64,000 nt of DNA from Lachnospiraceae bacterium. Lineage in GTDB: Bacteria; Bacillota; Clostridia; Lachnospirales; Lachnospiraceae. Below, piece after piece: positions 45,956-53,294 of this stretch (positions are counted from its first letter, which is position 1; each line of letters begins with the position of its first letter). The stretch lies in contig JALELZ010000021.1 in assembly GCA_022768465.1 (NCBI GenBank), positions 1 through 64,000 on the forward strand, written 5' to 3'. The notes beneath the pieces were generated by a model. It did no database searches, was not told the DNA's origin, and saw nothing but the letters and a program-made list of their open reading frames with translations. The position numbers were made by a program, and so were the translations under genes.

Positions 45956-45985
45956 ATTATACAATTTTATCGGCTTTTCTGTAAA
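45956..45985 (-). promoter_or_regulatory. Promoter of the vWA-MoxR-DUF6273 unit
   Basis: Minus-strand TTTACA (45980-45985) and TATAAT (45956-45961) with an 18-nt spacer, about 50 nt before the vWA gene. Confidence 0.65.
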
Positions 45986-46061
45986 CAAATTACATAAGAT
46001 ATGACTCTTAAAAGAGCAGTTATAGATTAGGAAAAGCTATTATTTTTTCATCGTTCCTATC

Positions 46062-46274
46062 CTATGCTTCAAATATCTCGTCTGTAGTGCTGAAAAAGCG
46101 GTTAAACTCATCCGTATACGCTCCGGCGCTTTTATCTATGGCTTTTTCAAAGCCGACAAGCGCCGCAAACGGTGCAAACTGAGCAGCCCTGTCATGCCTG
46201 GACATATGCTTTCTCGCATAGGATACATGATGCGGCAAAAGAATAATATCCTTATAGTCATTAGCTGCATTCAT
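46062..46274 (-). CDS. Small protein coupled to a Y-family polymerase (YolD-like position)
   Basis: A 70-aa protein with the motif MSRHDRAAQFAPFAALVGFEKAI, found in small proteins next to UmuC-like genes in clostridia. It occupies the place of the YolD-like partner of bacilli, although the sequence relation to YolD is not clear by eye. The ATG overlaps the polymerase stop (ATGA), so translation is probably coupled and amounts linked. A role in regulating or binding the polymerase is an inference. Confidence 0.72.
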   Translation of the reverse strand: MNAANDYKDIILLPHHVSYARKHMSRHDRAAQFAPFAALVGFEKAIDKSAGAYTDEFNRFFSTTDEIFEA

Positions 46275-47800
46275 GCTTTGTGCCCTCCTATCTGTGCGTT
46301 GCGTTCCCTTGCTGTCGCACCCTCCAGGAAATTCATCCCCCTTAGTACAGCGTTTTTACCGTATCTTTTCTTTATACTGAGTATAGATTCCTGTATGCGC
46401 GTATCTTTTTCTGTATCAATATCTCCTGATACATCTATATTTTTAAGCCTGTCAGCTTCCGCGTCAAAAAGGCCAATTTGCCTGAAGGCATTTTTTTCCT
46501 GTGCCGTTGATTTTCCGGCTGTATGATTAGCAACGACGCACATCCGTCTTATCAGAAGCTTTCGATCAACTATATCATCAAAAAGCTCTGTAACGGCGGC
46601 AAGAAGCCTGGCTGATGATGCAGTATATGCTCCTGTATTGATGCTTCCATGAGCTGATTTCGGAATCACTCTGCCATAATGATCTACCGTAAGCTCGCCT
46701 CTATAGCTCTTCATGATTTCTTTATCCTTTGCATTCTCTGTATCATAGCCCACAGTAAGCACTAACTGATTGCACACAAGTCCTTTCTCCACTAATTCAA
46801 GTGCTAATGCATCCGTCATTTCCCGTATAACTATCTTTGCTTTTTCAAATGTATAAGGTTCAGTTAATACCTGTCCGGAGCTTAGGCTTGAGGATTCGGG
46901 TACATAGCTTTTTATATCCGATATGGTACACGGTTCGTAGCCCCATGCATGATCAATGAGCAGCTCTGCATTAATACCGAAAAGCCTGTATAAAAGCTCT
47001 TCATTATAAAAATCTGCAGGCTTTCCCATAGAACATCTGGCTATATCCCCCATCGTATAAATTCCATATGCAGATAATCTTTTCGATATGCCTCTGCCGA
47101 CTCTCCAAAAATCAGTAAGCGGTTTATGCGTCCACAGTTTCTGTCTATAGCTAAGTTCATTAAGCTCTGCTATCCTGATACCGTTCTTGTCAGCTTTTAT
47201 ATGCTTTGCAACTATATCCATAGCTATTTTGCACAGATAAAGATTTGTACCTATGCCTGCCGTAGCTGTAATGCCCGTAGTCTCCAAAACATCTGATATA
47301 AGAGTCTTCGTAAGCTCTTTTGCAGTACAGTCATAAAGCCTGAGATACGAAGTAACATCTATAAATACCTCATCGATCGAATATACATGTATATCCTCCG
47401 GTGATATATATTTTAAATATATCCCGTATATTTTACTGCTTACTTCTATATAGCGTGCCATCCTCGGCGGTGCAATGATATAATCAACAGCTAATTCAGG
47501 GTTTTCATAAAGCTCCAAAGCTTTGTACGAGCTTCCTTTAAGCACATGTCCCGGCACAGCACTTCGCCTTTTGGCATTTATCTCCTTTACTCCTTGAACG
47601 ACTTCAAAAAGTCTGGCTCTGCCTGAAATGCCGTAGGCCTTCAGCGTTGGTGTGACTGCAAGACAAATTGTCTTATCCGTGCGGCTGCTGTCAGCCACCA
47701 CGAGATTGACTTCGAGCGGCTCAAGTCCTCTGTCTACACACTCTACCGATGCATAAAAAGACTTAAGATCAATAGCTATATAAACCTTCTCTCCATCCAT
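46271..47800 (-). CDS. Y-family (UmuC/DinB-like) error-prone DNA polymerase
   Basis: A 509-aa translesion polymerase. The catalytic motif YIAIDLKSFYASVEC opens the palm, VYSIDEVFIDVTSYL carries the second acidic pair, and TATAGIGTNLYLCKIAMDI is the conserved fingers/palm segment. WRVGRGISKRLSAYGIYTMGDIA is the helix-hairpin-helix. The little-finger domain follows, then a C-terminal extension of about 90 residues. GGAGG precedes the ATG. It is expressed from a promoter whose spacer is filled by a palindromic operator shared with the divergent XRE/ImmA genes. Confidence 0.92.
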   Translation of the reverse strand: MDGEKVYIAIDLKSFYASVECVDRGLEPLEVNLVVADSSRTDKTICLAVTPTLKAYGISGRARLFEVVQGVKEINAKRRSAVPGHVLKGSSYKALELYENPELAVDYIIAPPRMARYIEVSSKIYGIYLKYISPEDIHVYSIDEVFIDVTSYLRLYDCTAKELTKTLISDVLETTGITATAGIGTNLYLCKIAMDIVAKHIKADKNGIRIAELNELSYRQKLWTHKPLTDFWRVGRGISKRLSAYGIYTMGDIARCSMGKPADFYNEELLYRLFGINAELLIDHAWGYEPCTISDIKSYVPESSSLSSGQVLTEPYTFEKAKIVIREMTDALALELVEKGLVCNQLVLTVGYDTENAKDKEIMKSYRGELTVDHYGRVIPKSAHGSINTGAYTASSARLLAAVTELFDDIVDRKLLIRRMCVVANHTAGKSTAQEKNAFRQIGLFDAEADRLKNIDVSGDIDTEKDTRIQESILSIKKRYGKNAVLRGMNFLEGATARERNAQIGGHKA

Positions 47801-47922
47801 ATCAAAACACCTCCGGCTTCTCTGCTTAAGGGCTTTCGGTACACGACATTATGCTATGCTCCGATGTAAGCCTTGCCGTGTACCGTACAGAAACTCTGAA
47901 CTCCTTTCCTTTTAGTAACGTC

Positions 47923-47999
47923 ATATTACTATCACTTTAAGTGAATGTCAACACTAAAAGTGATATCTCCTTGCAATAGTTTCACCTTAAGTGTATTAT
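47923..47999. promoter_or_regulatory. Divergent promoters with three palindromic operators
   Basis: The minus-strand promoter for the polymerase has TTGACA (47946-47951) and TAATAT (47923-47928) with a 17-nt spacer. The plus-strand promoter for the XRE gene has TTGCAA (47971-47976) and TATTAT (47994-47999), also with a 17-nt spacer. Operators of the form CACTTTAAGTG lie at 47932-47944 (perfect 13-bp palindrome, inside the first spacer), 47951-47963 (touching the polymerase -35) and 47982-47994 (inside the second spacer). One repressor could therefore shut both promoters. The adjacent XRE protein is the obvious candidate. Confidence 0.85.
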
Positions 48000-48152
48000 A
48001 TTGGTGTAGCTGCCAATCATATAGAAGCAGCTGCACTATGTAAAAATCCCATTCATATCCGATAAAGGATTCTCTGGATATAAACAGGATTTATGCATAT
48101 ACTAAAATTTATTCAGATTATTTAAGCTGTATCTTTCAGAAAGGTTCCTGAT

Positions 48153-48563
48153 ATGCCGGATAAGGACTTCAATACTATATTTTCAAGCCGTCTCAGATTT
48201 TTTCTTAAGAAAACTTCTATGACTCAGGCAGAGCTGGCCAAAAGATTAAATGTAGGCACAACCTCCGTCTACAACTGGTGTGCCGGAATAAAGACTCCGC
48301 GCATGGATAAAATAGACGCTATGTGCGATTTGTTTTGCTGCAGCCGCTCAGAGCTTATGGAAGAGATGTCTGTCGGCGCGAAAGCTTCCGGCGGTTACTA
48401 TGCAGATCCCGAAACTGCTGAGATTGCCCAGGAGATATTCGAAAATCGTGAGCTTCGCATACTCTTTGATGCTGCCAAGCATGCTGCCCCGGAAGACCTT
48501 AAGGTTGCGCATGACATGCTCCTTGCACTGAAGAAGAAGGAACAGGGTGGCTTCGATGCCTGA
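48153..48563 (+). CDS. XRE-family transcriptional repressor
   Basis: A 136-aa regulator. The N-terminal helix-turn-helix is RLRFFLKKTSMTQAELAKRLNVGTTSVYNWCAGIKTPRMDKIDAMCDLF (about residues 10-60). The C-terminal half (ADPETAEIAQEIFENRELRILFDAAKHAAPEDLKVAHDMLLALK) is helical and resembles the tail of phage- and ICE-type ImmR/DdrO repressors. It overlaps the next gene, an ImmA-like protease. By analogy with ImmR/ImmA and DdrO/IrrE, it should repress the divergent polymerase and itself until cleaved. Confidence 0.88.
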   Translation: MPDKDFNTIFSSRLRFFLKKTSMTQAELAKRLNVGTTSVYNWCAGIKTPRMDKIDAMCDLFCCSRSELMEEMSVGAKASGGYYADPETAEIAQEIFENRELRILFDAAKHAAPEDLKVAHDMLLALKKKEQGGFDA

Positions 48564-48774
48564 TATATTTGTCAAGCTTATAGATCTGCCTCTCAGTATA
48601 AACGGGCTCACTACTGAAAATGACGACGGCAGCTATACTATATTTTTAAATTCACGTGCTTCCTCTGCTCAGCAGCAGGCTGCCTATGAGCATGAGCTTG
48701 AGCATATAAACGGCCTTGATTTTGGGAAGTCGGATGCAGACAAAATCGAGCAGCATACACATGCTGCCCGTTAG
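48556..48774 (+). CDS. Short ImmA/IrrE-like metallopeptidase
   Basis: 72 aa from ATG at 48556, which overlaps the XRE stop by 8 nt; the GTG at 48547 is an alternative. Its motif AAYEHELEHI contains HExxH and is set in an ImmA/IrrE-like context (GSYTIFLNSRASSAQQQAAYEHELEH). It is shorter than typical ImmA (about 150-170 aa), mostly at the N-terminus. That minimal size is often seen in XRE-linked small peptidase genes. The predicted role is to cleave the upstream XRE repressor after DNA damage. Confidence 0.75.
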   Translation: MPDIFVKLIDLPLSINGLTTENDDGSYTIFLNSRASSAQQQAAYEHELEHINGLDFGKSDADKIEQHTHAAR

Positions 48775-48794
48775 TGTTTTGATATTCATTTTTC

Positions 48795-49511
48795 TCAAAT
48801 TCCGGCTGTGATCATTCCTGCAAAAAACTGCATTATAAGATTCTGTCTGTAAAGCATTGTAAGCAGCGCATCTCTTGATATTTGTGTCAGAACAAAGCTG
48901 CAGAACTTATAGGTCGGAAAGCCGGATACAATAAACATAAAAAGCCAAATATAGACTATTCCCTCAAAAAATCCGAATATTCCTCCGAAAAATCCGTCTG
49001 CCCACGCTATAAAATGTATGCATCTTAAGCCTTTTGCCAGAGTCATGAGGAGCTTCACCAAAAGTCTTATCAGGATGAAAATGCCTATAAAGCATACTAT
49101 CTTTGCTGCCAGATCTCCTATTGCTGCACCCGCACTCTCAGCTAAAACATTAAGTCCGAGCACATCATAAAGCGGCGAATCAGCAATGCTTATACTTGTG
49201 CTTCCGACGGCTTCACCCATGCCCATATTTCCTAAAGCAGCTCCTGCTGCACCTCCTATAAGCTTCATGCCAAGCTCTGATAAAAATTCATTCATTGCCT
49301 CGCTGTTCTTTATATAAGAAAGCACTATCGGATATACCTTTATCTCCACAGCTAAAGTCATTACTACAGAGCAAAGCGACAAAAGCTTTATCATAAAACC
49401 TCGCCTTCCGCCCCACATGACCATAAATGCAATAAAGAGTACTGTCGAAAGCAGAACCGCATTATCCTTTATAATAAAAATTAACTCGTCAATTATTTCT
49501 TTAAAATCCAT
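48795..49511 (-). CDS. CvpA-like membrane protein
   Basis: About 238 aa from MDFKEIIDELIFIIKDN; the ORF track starts 7 codons earlier at a GTG. It has about five membrane helices with the CvpA-type opening VLFIAFMVMWGGRRGFMIKLLSL and the later GLRCIHFIAWADGFFGGIFGFFEGIVYIWLF. The middle Gly/Ala-rich part (GMKLIGGAAGAALGNMG) is an insertion relative to short CvpA proteins. The function of the family in Firmicutes is poorly known. The gene converges with the ImmA-like gene, 20 nt away. Confidence 0.72.
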   Translation of the reverse strand: MDFKEIIDELIFIIKDNAVLLSTVLFIAFMVMWGGRRGFMIKLLSLCSVVMTLAVEIKVYPIVLSYIKNSEAMNEFLSELGMKLIGGAAGAALGNMGMGEAVGSTSISIADSPLYDVLGLNVLAESAGAAIGDLAAKIVCFIGIFILIRLLVKLLMTLAKGLRCIHFIAWADGFFGGIFGFFEGIVYIWLFMFIVSGFPTYKFCSFVLTQISRDALLTMLYRQNLIMQFFAGMITAGI

Positions 49512-49580
49512 ATTCAATATCCGTATTATCACGAAGGCTCAGCAGGTCACCCTGTTGAGCCTTTGATATTATGTCTTAAC

Positions 49581-52151
49581 TTAGTTTATAAAATCATCTT
49601 CCTTAAGTATGAGACATCCGTTCTTATCATATTTTGAATGGAACATTCCGGAAATACGCTTTCCGATAGGTGGTTTTTCGGCTCTGTCCGCTGCCTCTTC
49701 AATAAGCTGCTCTGCATTATTCTTTGTAAGCGGTATGCCTTCCTCCTCCATGAGCTCTATTCTCTCATAGAGTGCCAGCATGCTCTTTCCTGTTATGCTG
49801 CAGTCTATTTCCGCAGCATATTGTGAACAGTACTGGGCGAAATCATCGATCTCCATCTGCTCATCATCAGATACAGGTGCAACCTCTTTGACATTGCTGA
49901 ACTTTTCTTTGACCTTGCCTGCGGAACGCTTCTGGGGCTCCTTCTTTTTACTCACCTCAGCTTCGTCATAGACATCGTCATCCTCATAGATGTCATCCTC
50001 GTCATCATAAGGTTCGTCATCCATATCGTCATAGTCTGAGTAATCGTCATCGATGTCATCATCCTCTTCCGGTTCGTCCGAATAATCCTCATCGTCAGGC
50101 TCGTCATCATAGCTTGAAGCTGCTGCAGCTGCTGCCTTTTTGCTTTCCTTTTCCTCAAACTCCTCATCATCGATATCCGATATATAATCACATATCTCAA
50201 AGAGCTCAGGTCTGACATCTTCTATATTATCAAGACCTTCAGGTGTATCTATCATAACAACGATAGTTCCGCTTCTGTCGATCCTTATAAAGTTATAGAT
50301 GTCTTCGATAATATCTCTGTCAAGCTCTCCGGCATTTTCGATAACGAAATCCTTGCCTCTGATCTTGCTGATTATAGAATCCGTAAAGCCTATCTCATTA
50401 AGCTTTGAAGCTATAGTTTTAGCTGATGCATGCTGTATTCCGTTTTCCTCATGAATTGCCTTGAGCTCGTCCACGGCAATGTTTAAGCCTTCCTCTATAG
50501 TCTCAGCCTCAACTATCATGTGGAACTTCTTCATAGCTACCTGACGAGTAACTCGCTCTTCGGAAGCATTCTGAAGACTTGCAGCATCCGGATTTATTGC
50601 CTGTGTATTTTCCGGCTGAGGTCTTTCCTGTACCTGCTGCGGTTTATATGCAGGGCGTGCCTCTTCTGCATGCGCTGCTTCCGAAGGAAGAACAGCTTTT
50701 TTGATCTCCGGCGCATTACCGTTAAGAGCAGCTTCAACTGCAGCTATCGTAGAGCCTGCCGATAAATCGGCCGCCTGTACGGTTTCTTTTACCGCAGTCT
50801 CTGATGCCGCCTCGACAGCTGCACCGACAGATGCTGCCGCAATATCAGAAACATTTACAGAAGCTGAAGCATTTATCTCTGTTCCTTCCGACTCTTCAGC
50901 TGCAGGCACTTCGGTTTCTTCTACGACCTTAATATCTCCGGCTCCGAAATCAAATGCCATCTGCTGTCCGTCATCACTTCCGTCATCTTCTGTCGCTTCA
51001 ACTACTTCTGCTGTATCAGGTGCTGCAGCCTCAGAGTTCTTAACTGAAGCCGCAAGCGCAGCTCTCTGCATAGCAGCCTGCTGTGCCTCAGCCTTAGCCT
51101 TAAGCTCAGCACTGCGTTCAGCGGCTGCTCTCTCCATATCAGCTCGCTTGGCCTCTTCTACAGCTCTTGCCTCATCTGCTCTTTTAGCTTCTTCTGCAGC
51201 TCTCAGCTCTGCGGCCTTGGCTTCAAGGCGCTGCACATAAGCATTGAACTCTTCGTCTTCATTTTCATATCTTGCAGCTGCAAGTGCATTGCTGTTTCTT
51301 ATAGCTGCCTCATCATCGGCGGAAAGCTCTGTATATTCTTCTGCCGGCTCCTGTTTAAGCGCCGGAACATCGTCTCTTCCCGGAGCCTCAGTCATGCCGT
51401 ATTCCGCATACAGATTTCTTTCTCTGCCCTTTCCCGCACTTTCTGCATTATTATAAGCATTACCCTGCTCATAACCTCTTCCGAATGCACTTTCCTGCTG
51501 CTTTCCATAGGCTGCATTATCCTGATACTGTTCTGTCATAGCCGAACGCGGATAAAGCACATTCTTCTGTGCATCAGTCAGATCGGTATATCTCATCTTA
51601 AGGCGCAAAGCCTTTACGCTGTAATTACTGTCGCCGTAAAGCAGAGCTATTCTGTCACATGTACGGATACAGTCCTCTATTCGTCCTGCAAACTCATAGG
51701 TCGTTGCCAGCTCATACAGCCATTTTTCATCGGGGTCTGCCTGACAGAAAAGCTCCAGCGGCTGAAGCTGTCTGTCATAAGGAGCATGACGCGCTTTCAG
51801 TATCATGTACTGCAGCACATAGTTTCCTATATCCTCAGGATCCACAGCTCTGAATTCATAATAATAATCTTCAGCCTCGTCAAGACTGCCTGTCCTTACG
51901 GCAAGCTCAGTAAGCTTATATAAAAGTCTTTTTCCGACAGGCGCTCTGTCAAGTGCAAGATGCAGTATTTCTTTTGCTTCTTCCAGCCTGTCATTTTTCT
52001 CGAATACCGTTGCCGCCATAGTCAGAAGATTAGTATTTCTGACACGGTTCCAGTCTATTCCTTCAACGATTTTGAGCGCTGTTAAATAGTCCTCCTCGTG
52101 GATCAGCTTTTTCATCTGTTCCATCTTTAAACTGAATTCGTATTTATCCAT
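49581..52151 (-). CDS. Large TPR protein with Ala/Glu-rich and acidic regions
   Basis: An 856-aa protein. The N-terminal 200 residues are helical and TPR-like (LTALKIVEGIDWNRV, LEEAKEILHLALDRAPVGKRLLYKL). Residues of about 300-370 form an Ala/Glu/Arg-rich coiled coil (AEEAKRADEARAVEEAKRAD). A Val/Ala/Glu-rich low-complexity stretch follows. A folded segment at about 540-680 contains MKKFHMIVEAETIEEGLNIAVDEL and GTIVVMIDTPEGL. A second highly acidic stretch (DDEPDDEDYSDEPEEDDDIDD) precedes a short C-terminal domain. No enzyme motif or membrane helix was found. It may be a cytoplasmic scaffold; the function is unknown. Confidence 0.65.
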   Translation of the reverse strand: MDKYEFSLKMEQMKKLIHEEDYLTALKIVEGIDWNRVRNTNLLTMAATVFEKNDRLEEAKEILHLALDRAPVGKRLLYKLTELAVRTGSLDEAEDYYYEFRAVDPEDIGNYVLQYMILKARHAPYDRQLQPLELFCQADPDEKWLYELATTYEFAGRIEDCIRTCDRIALLYGDSNYSVKALRLKMRYTDLTDAQKNVLYPRSAMTEQYQDNAAYGKQQESAFGRGYEQGNAYNNAESAGKGRERNLYAEYGMTEAPGRDDVPALKQEPAEEYTELSADDEAAIRNSNALAAARYENEDEEFNAYVQRLEAKAAELRAAEEAKRADEARAVEEAKRADMERAAAERSAELKAKAEAQQAAMQRAALAASVKNSEAAAPDTAEVVEATEDDGSDDGQQMAFDFGAGDIKVVEETEVPAAEESEGTEINASASVNVSDIAAASVGAAVEAASETAVKETVQAADLSAGSTIAAVEAALNGNAPEIKKAVLPSEAAHAEEARPAYKPQQVQERPQPENTQAINPDAASLQNASEERVTRQVAMKKFHMIVEAETIEEGLNIAVDELKAIHEENGIQHASAKTIASKLNEIGFTDSIISKIRGKDFVIENAGELDRDIIEDIYNFIRIDRSGTIVVMIDTPEGLDNIEDVRPELFEICDYISDIDDEEFEEKESKKAAAAAASSYDDEPDDEDYSDEPEEDDDIDDDYSDYDDMDDEPYDDEDDIYEDDDVYDEAEVSKKKEPQKRSAGKVKEKFSNVKEVAPVSDDEQMEIDDFAQYCSQYAAEIDCSITGKSMLALYERIELMEEEGIPLTKNNAEQLIEEAADRAEKPPIGKRISGMFHSKYDKNGCLILKEDDFIN

Positions 52152-52261
52152 TTTGACTCCTTACAGCATCAATTTTCTTTAATACGAGTAAATGCTTCAG
52201 GCCCACACTTCAGGCTCTTCACATTTTCGTATATGTCCCGCCGCCGATAGCGTTCTTAAGA

Positions 52262-52888
52262 TCAGAGCTCCGTACGTCCCTTGAGCGCTCTTTCAAGCGT
52301 TACCTCATCGATATTTTCAATATCTCCGCCGACCGGCACTCCGGAAGCAATCCTCGTTATTTTAACAGGAAGCTCCAGTGTCCTTATCAGCTTAACTATA
52401 TACATCGCCGTGCTCTCTCCTTCAACCGAGGAATTGGTGGCGATTATCACCTCATCGGCCGTACATTCTCCGTCAGGACCCTGCAGTCTCATCATAAGCT
52501 CTCTGAGTCTTATGTCGTTCGGTCCTATCCCGAGCATTGGGGAGATAGCCCCATGCAGAACGTGATAAACTCCGTCATAGCGGCCTGTTTTTTCGTATGC
52601 CGCAAGATCTCTGGAATTTTCAACGACCATTATCTGTCTTTTGTTGCGCTTTCCGCTTTCACCGCCTGCACATATAGGACATATTTCACCGTCTGTCACT
52701 GTGCAGCAGCATTTACAGAAATGTACATTATGTCTCGCCTCGGTCATCGCCTTGGCTATGCCCTTAACATCATCCTCTGGCATTGATATTATATGAAAGG
52801 CAAGTCTCTGTGCGCTCTTTGTGCCTATCCCCGGCAGACTGCGAAACGCCTCTATCAGCCTTCCTATACTTGCTCCGTAATAATCCAA
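52262..52888 (-). CDS. recR: Recombination mediator protein RecR
   Basis: RecR loads RecA with RecO (and RecF) during gap repair. The 208-aa protein has a helix-hairpin-helix (SLPGIGTKSAQRLAFHI), a four-cysteine zinc finger (CKCCCTVTDGEICPIC) and a Toprim domain (IMVVENSRDLAAYEKTG, and ATNSSVEGESTAMYI). It ends the dnaX-ybaB-recR gene set, 40 nt after ybaB. Confidence 0.96.
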   Translation of the reverse strand: MDYYGASIGRLIEAFRSLPGIGTKSAQRLAFHIISMPEDDVKGIAKAMTEARHNVHFCKCCCTVTDGEICPICAGGESGKRNKRQIMVVENSRDLAAYEKTGRYDGVYHVLHGAISPMLGIGPNDIRLRELMMRLQGPDGECTADEVIIATNSSVEGESTAMYIVKLIRTLELPVKITRIASGVPVGGDIENIDEVTLERALKGRTEL

Positions 52889-52928
52889 CCTAAAGCCTCC
52901 GTACCTGACAGCTTGTCATGCACATTTA

Positions 52929-53264
52929 TCAGAAGCCGAAGCCGCCGAGCTTTCCGTTCTGACCTTCTGCAGCCTGCTCTATCTTAGCTGCTGCATCATT
53001 AAATGCCAGCATTACAAGCTCTTCAAGAGTCTCCACATCCTCAGGATCACATGCCTCAGGATCGATAGATACCTTTTTCATCTCCTTAAGTCCTGTGAGT
53101 GTAATGCTTACAGCCCCGCCGCCGGCTGTTCCGGTATACTCGGTCTCAGCCATCAGCTTCTGCTGTTCCTCCATCTGTCTCTGCAGACGCTGTGCCTGCT
53201 TTAACATATTGTTCATATTGCCGGGCATACCCATTCCGCCCGGAAAGCCTCCTCTTTTTGCCAT
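52929..53264 (-). CDS. YbaB/EbfC nucleoid-associated protein
   Basis: 111 aa. NNMLKQAQRLQRQMEEQQKLMAETEYTGTAGGGAVSITLTGLKEMKKVSIDPEACDPEDVETLEELVMLAFNDA is the standard YbaB sequence: a helical dimer arm followed by a small sheet. The N-terminus has a Gly/Met-rich lead (GGFPGGMGMPGNMN). It binds DNA as a dimer. It lies 30 nt after dnaX, the usual order. Confidence 0.95.
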   Translation of the reverse strand: MAKRGGFPGGMGMPGNMNNMLKQAQRLQRQMEEQQKLMAETEYTGTAGGGAVSITLTGLKEMKKVSIDPEACDPEDVETLEELVMLAFNDAAAKIEQAAEGQNGKLGGFGF

Positions 53265-53294
53265 TTCATTATCCTCTGTTCTTTAGTTTATCTG

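Noticed and set aside
50701-51240. 179-aa plus-strand Ala/Ser-rich ORF
   Set aside because: Shadow of the Ala/Glu-rich coiled coil of the TPR protein on the other strand.
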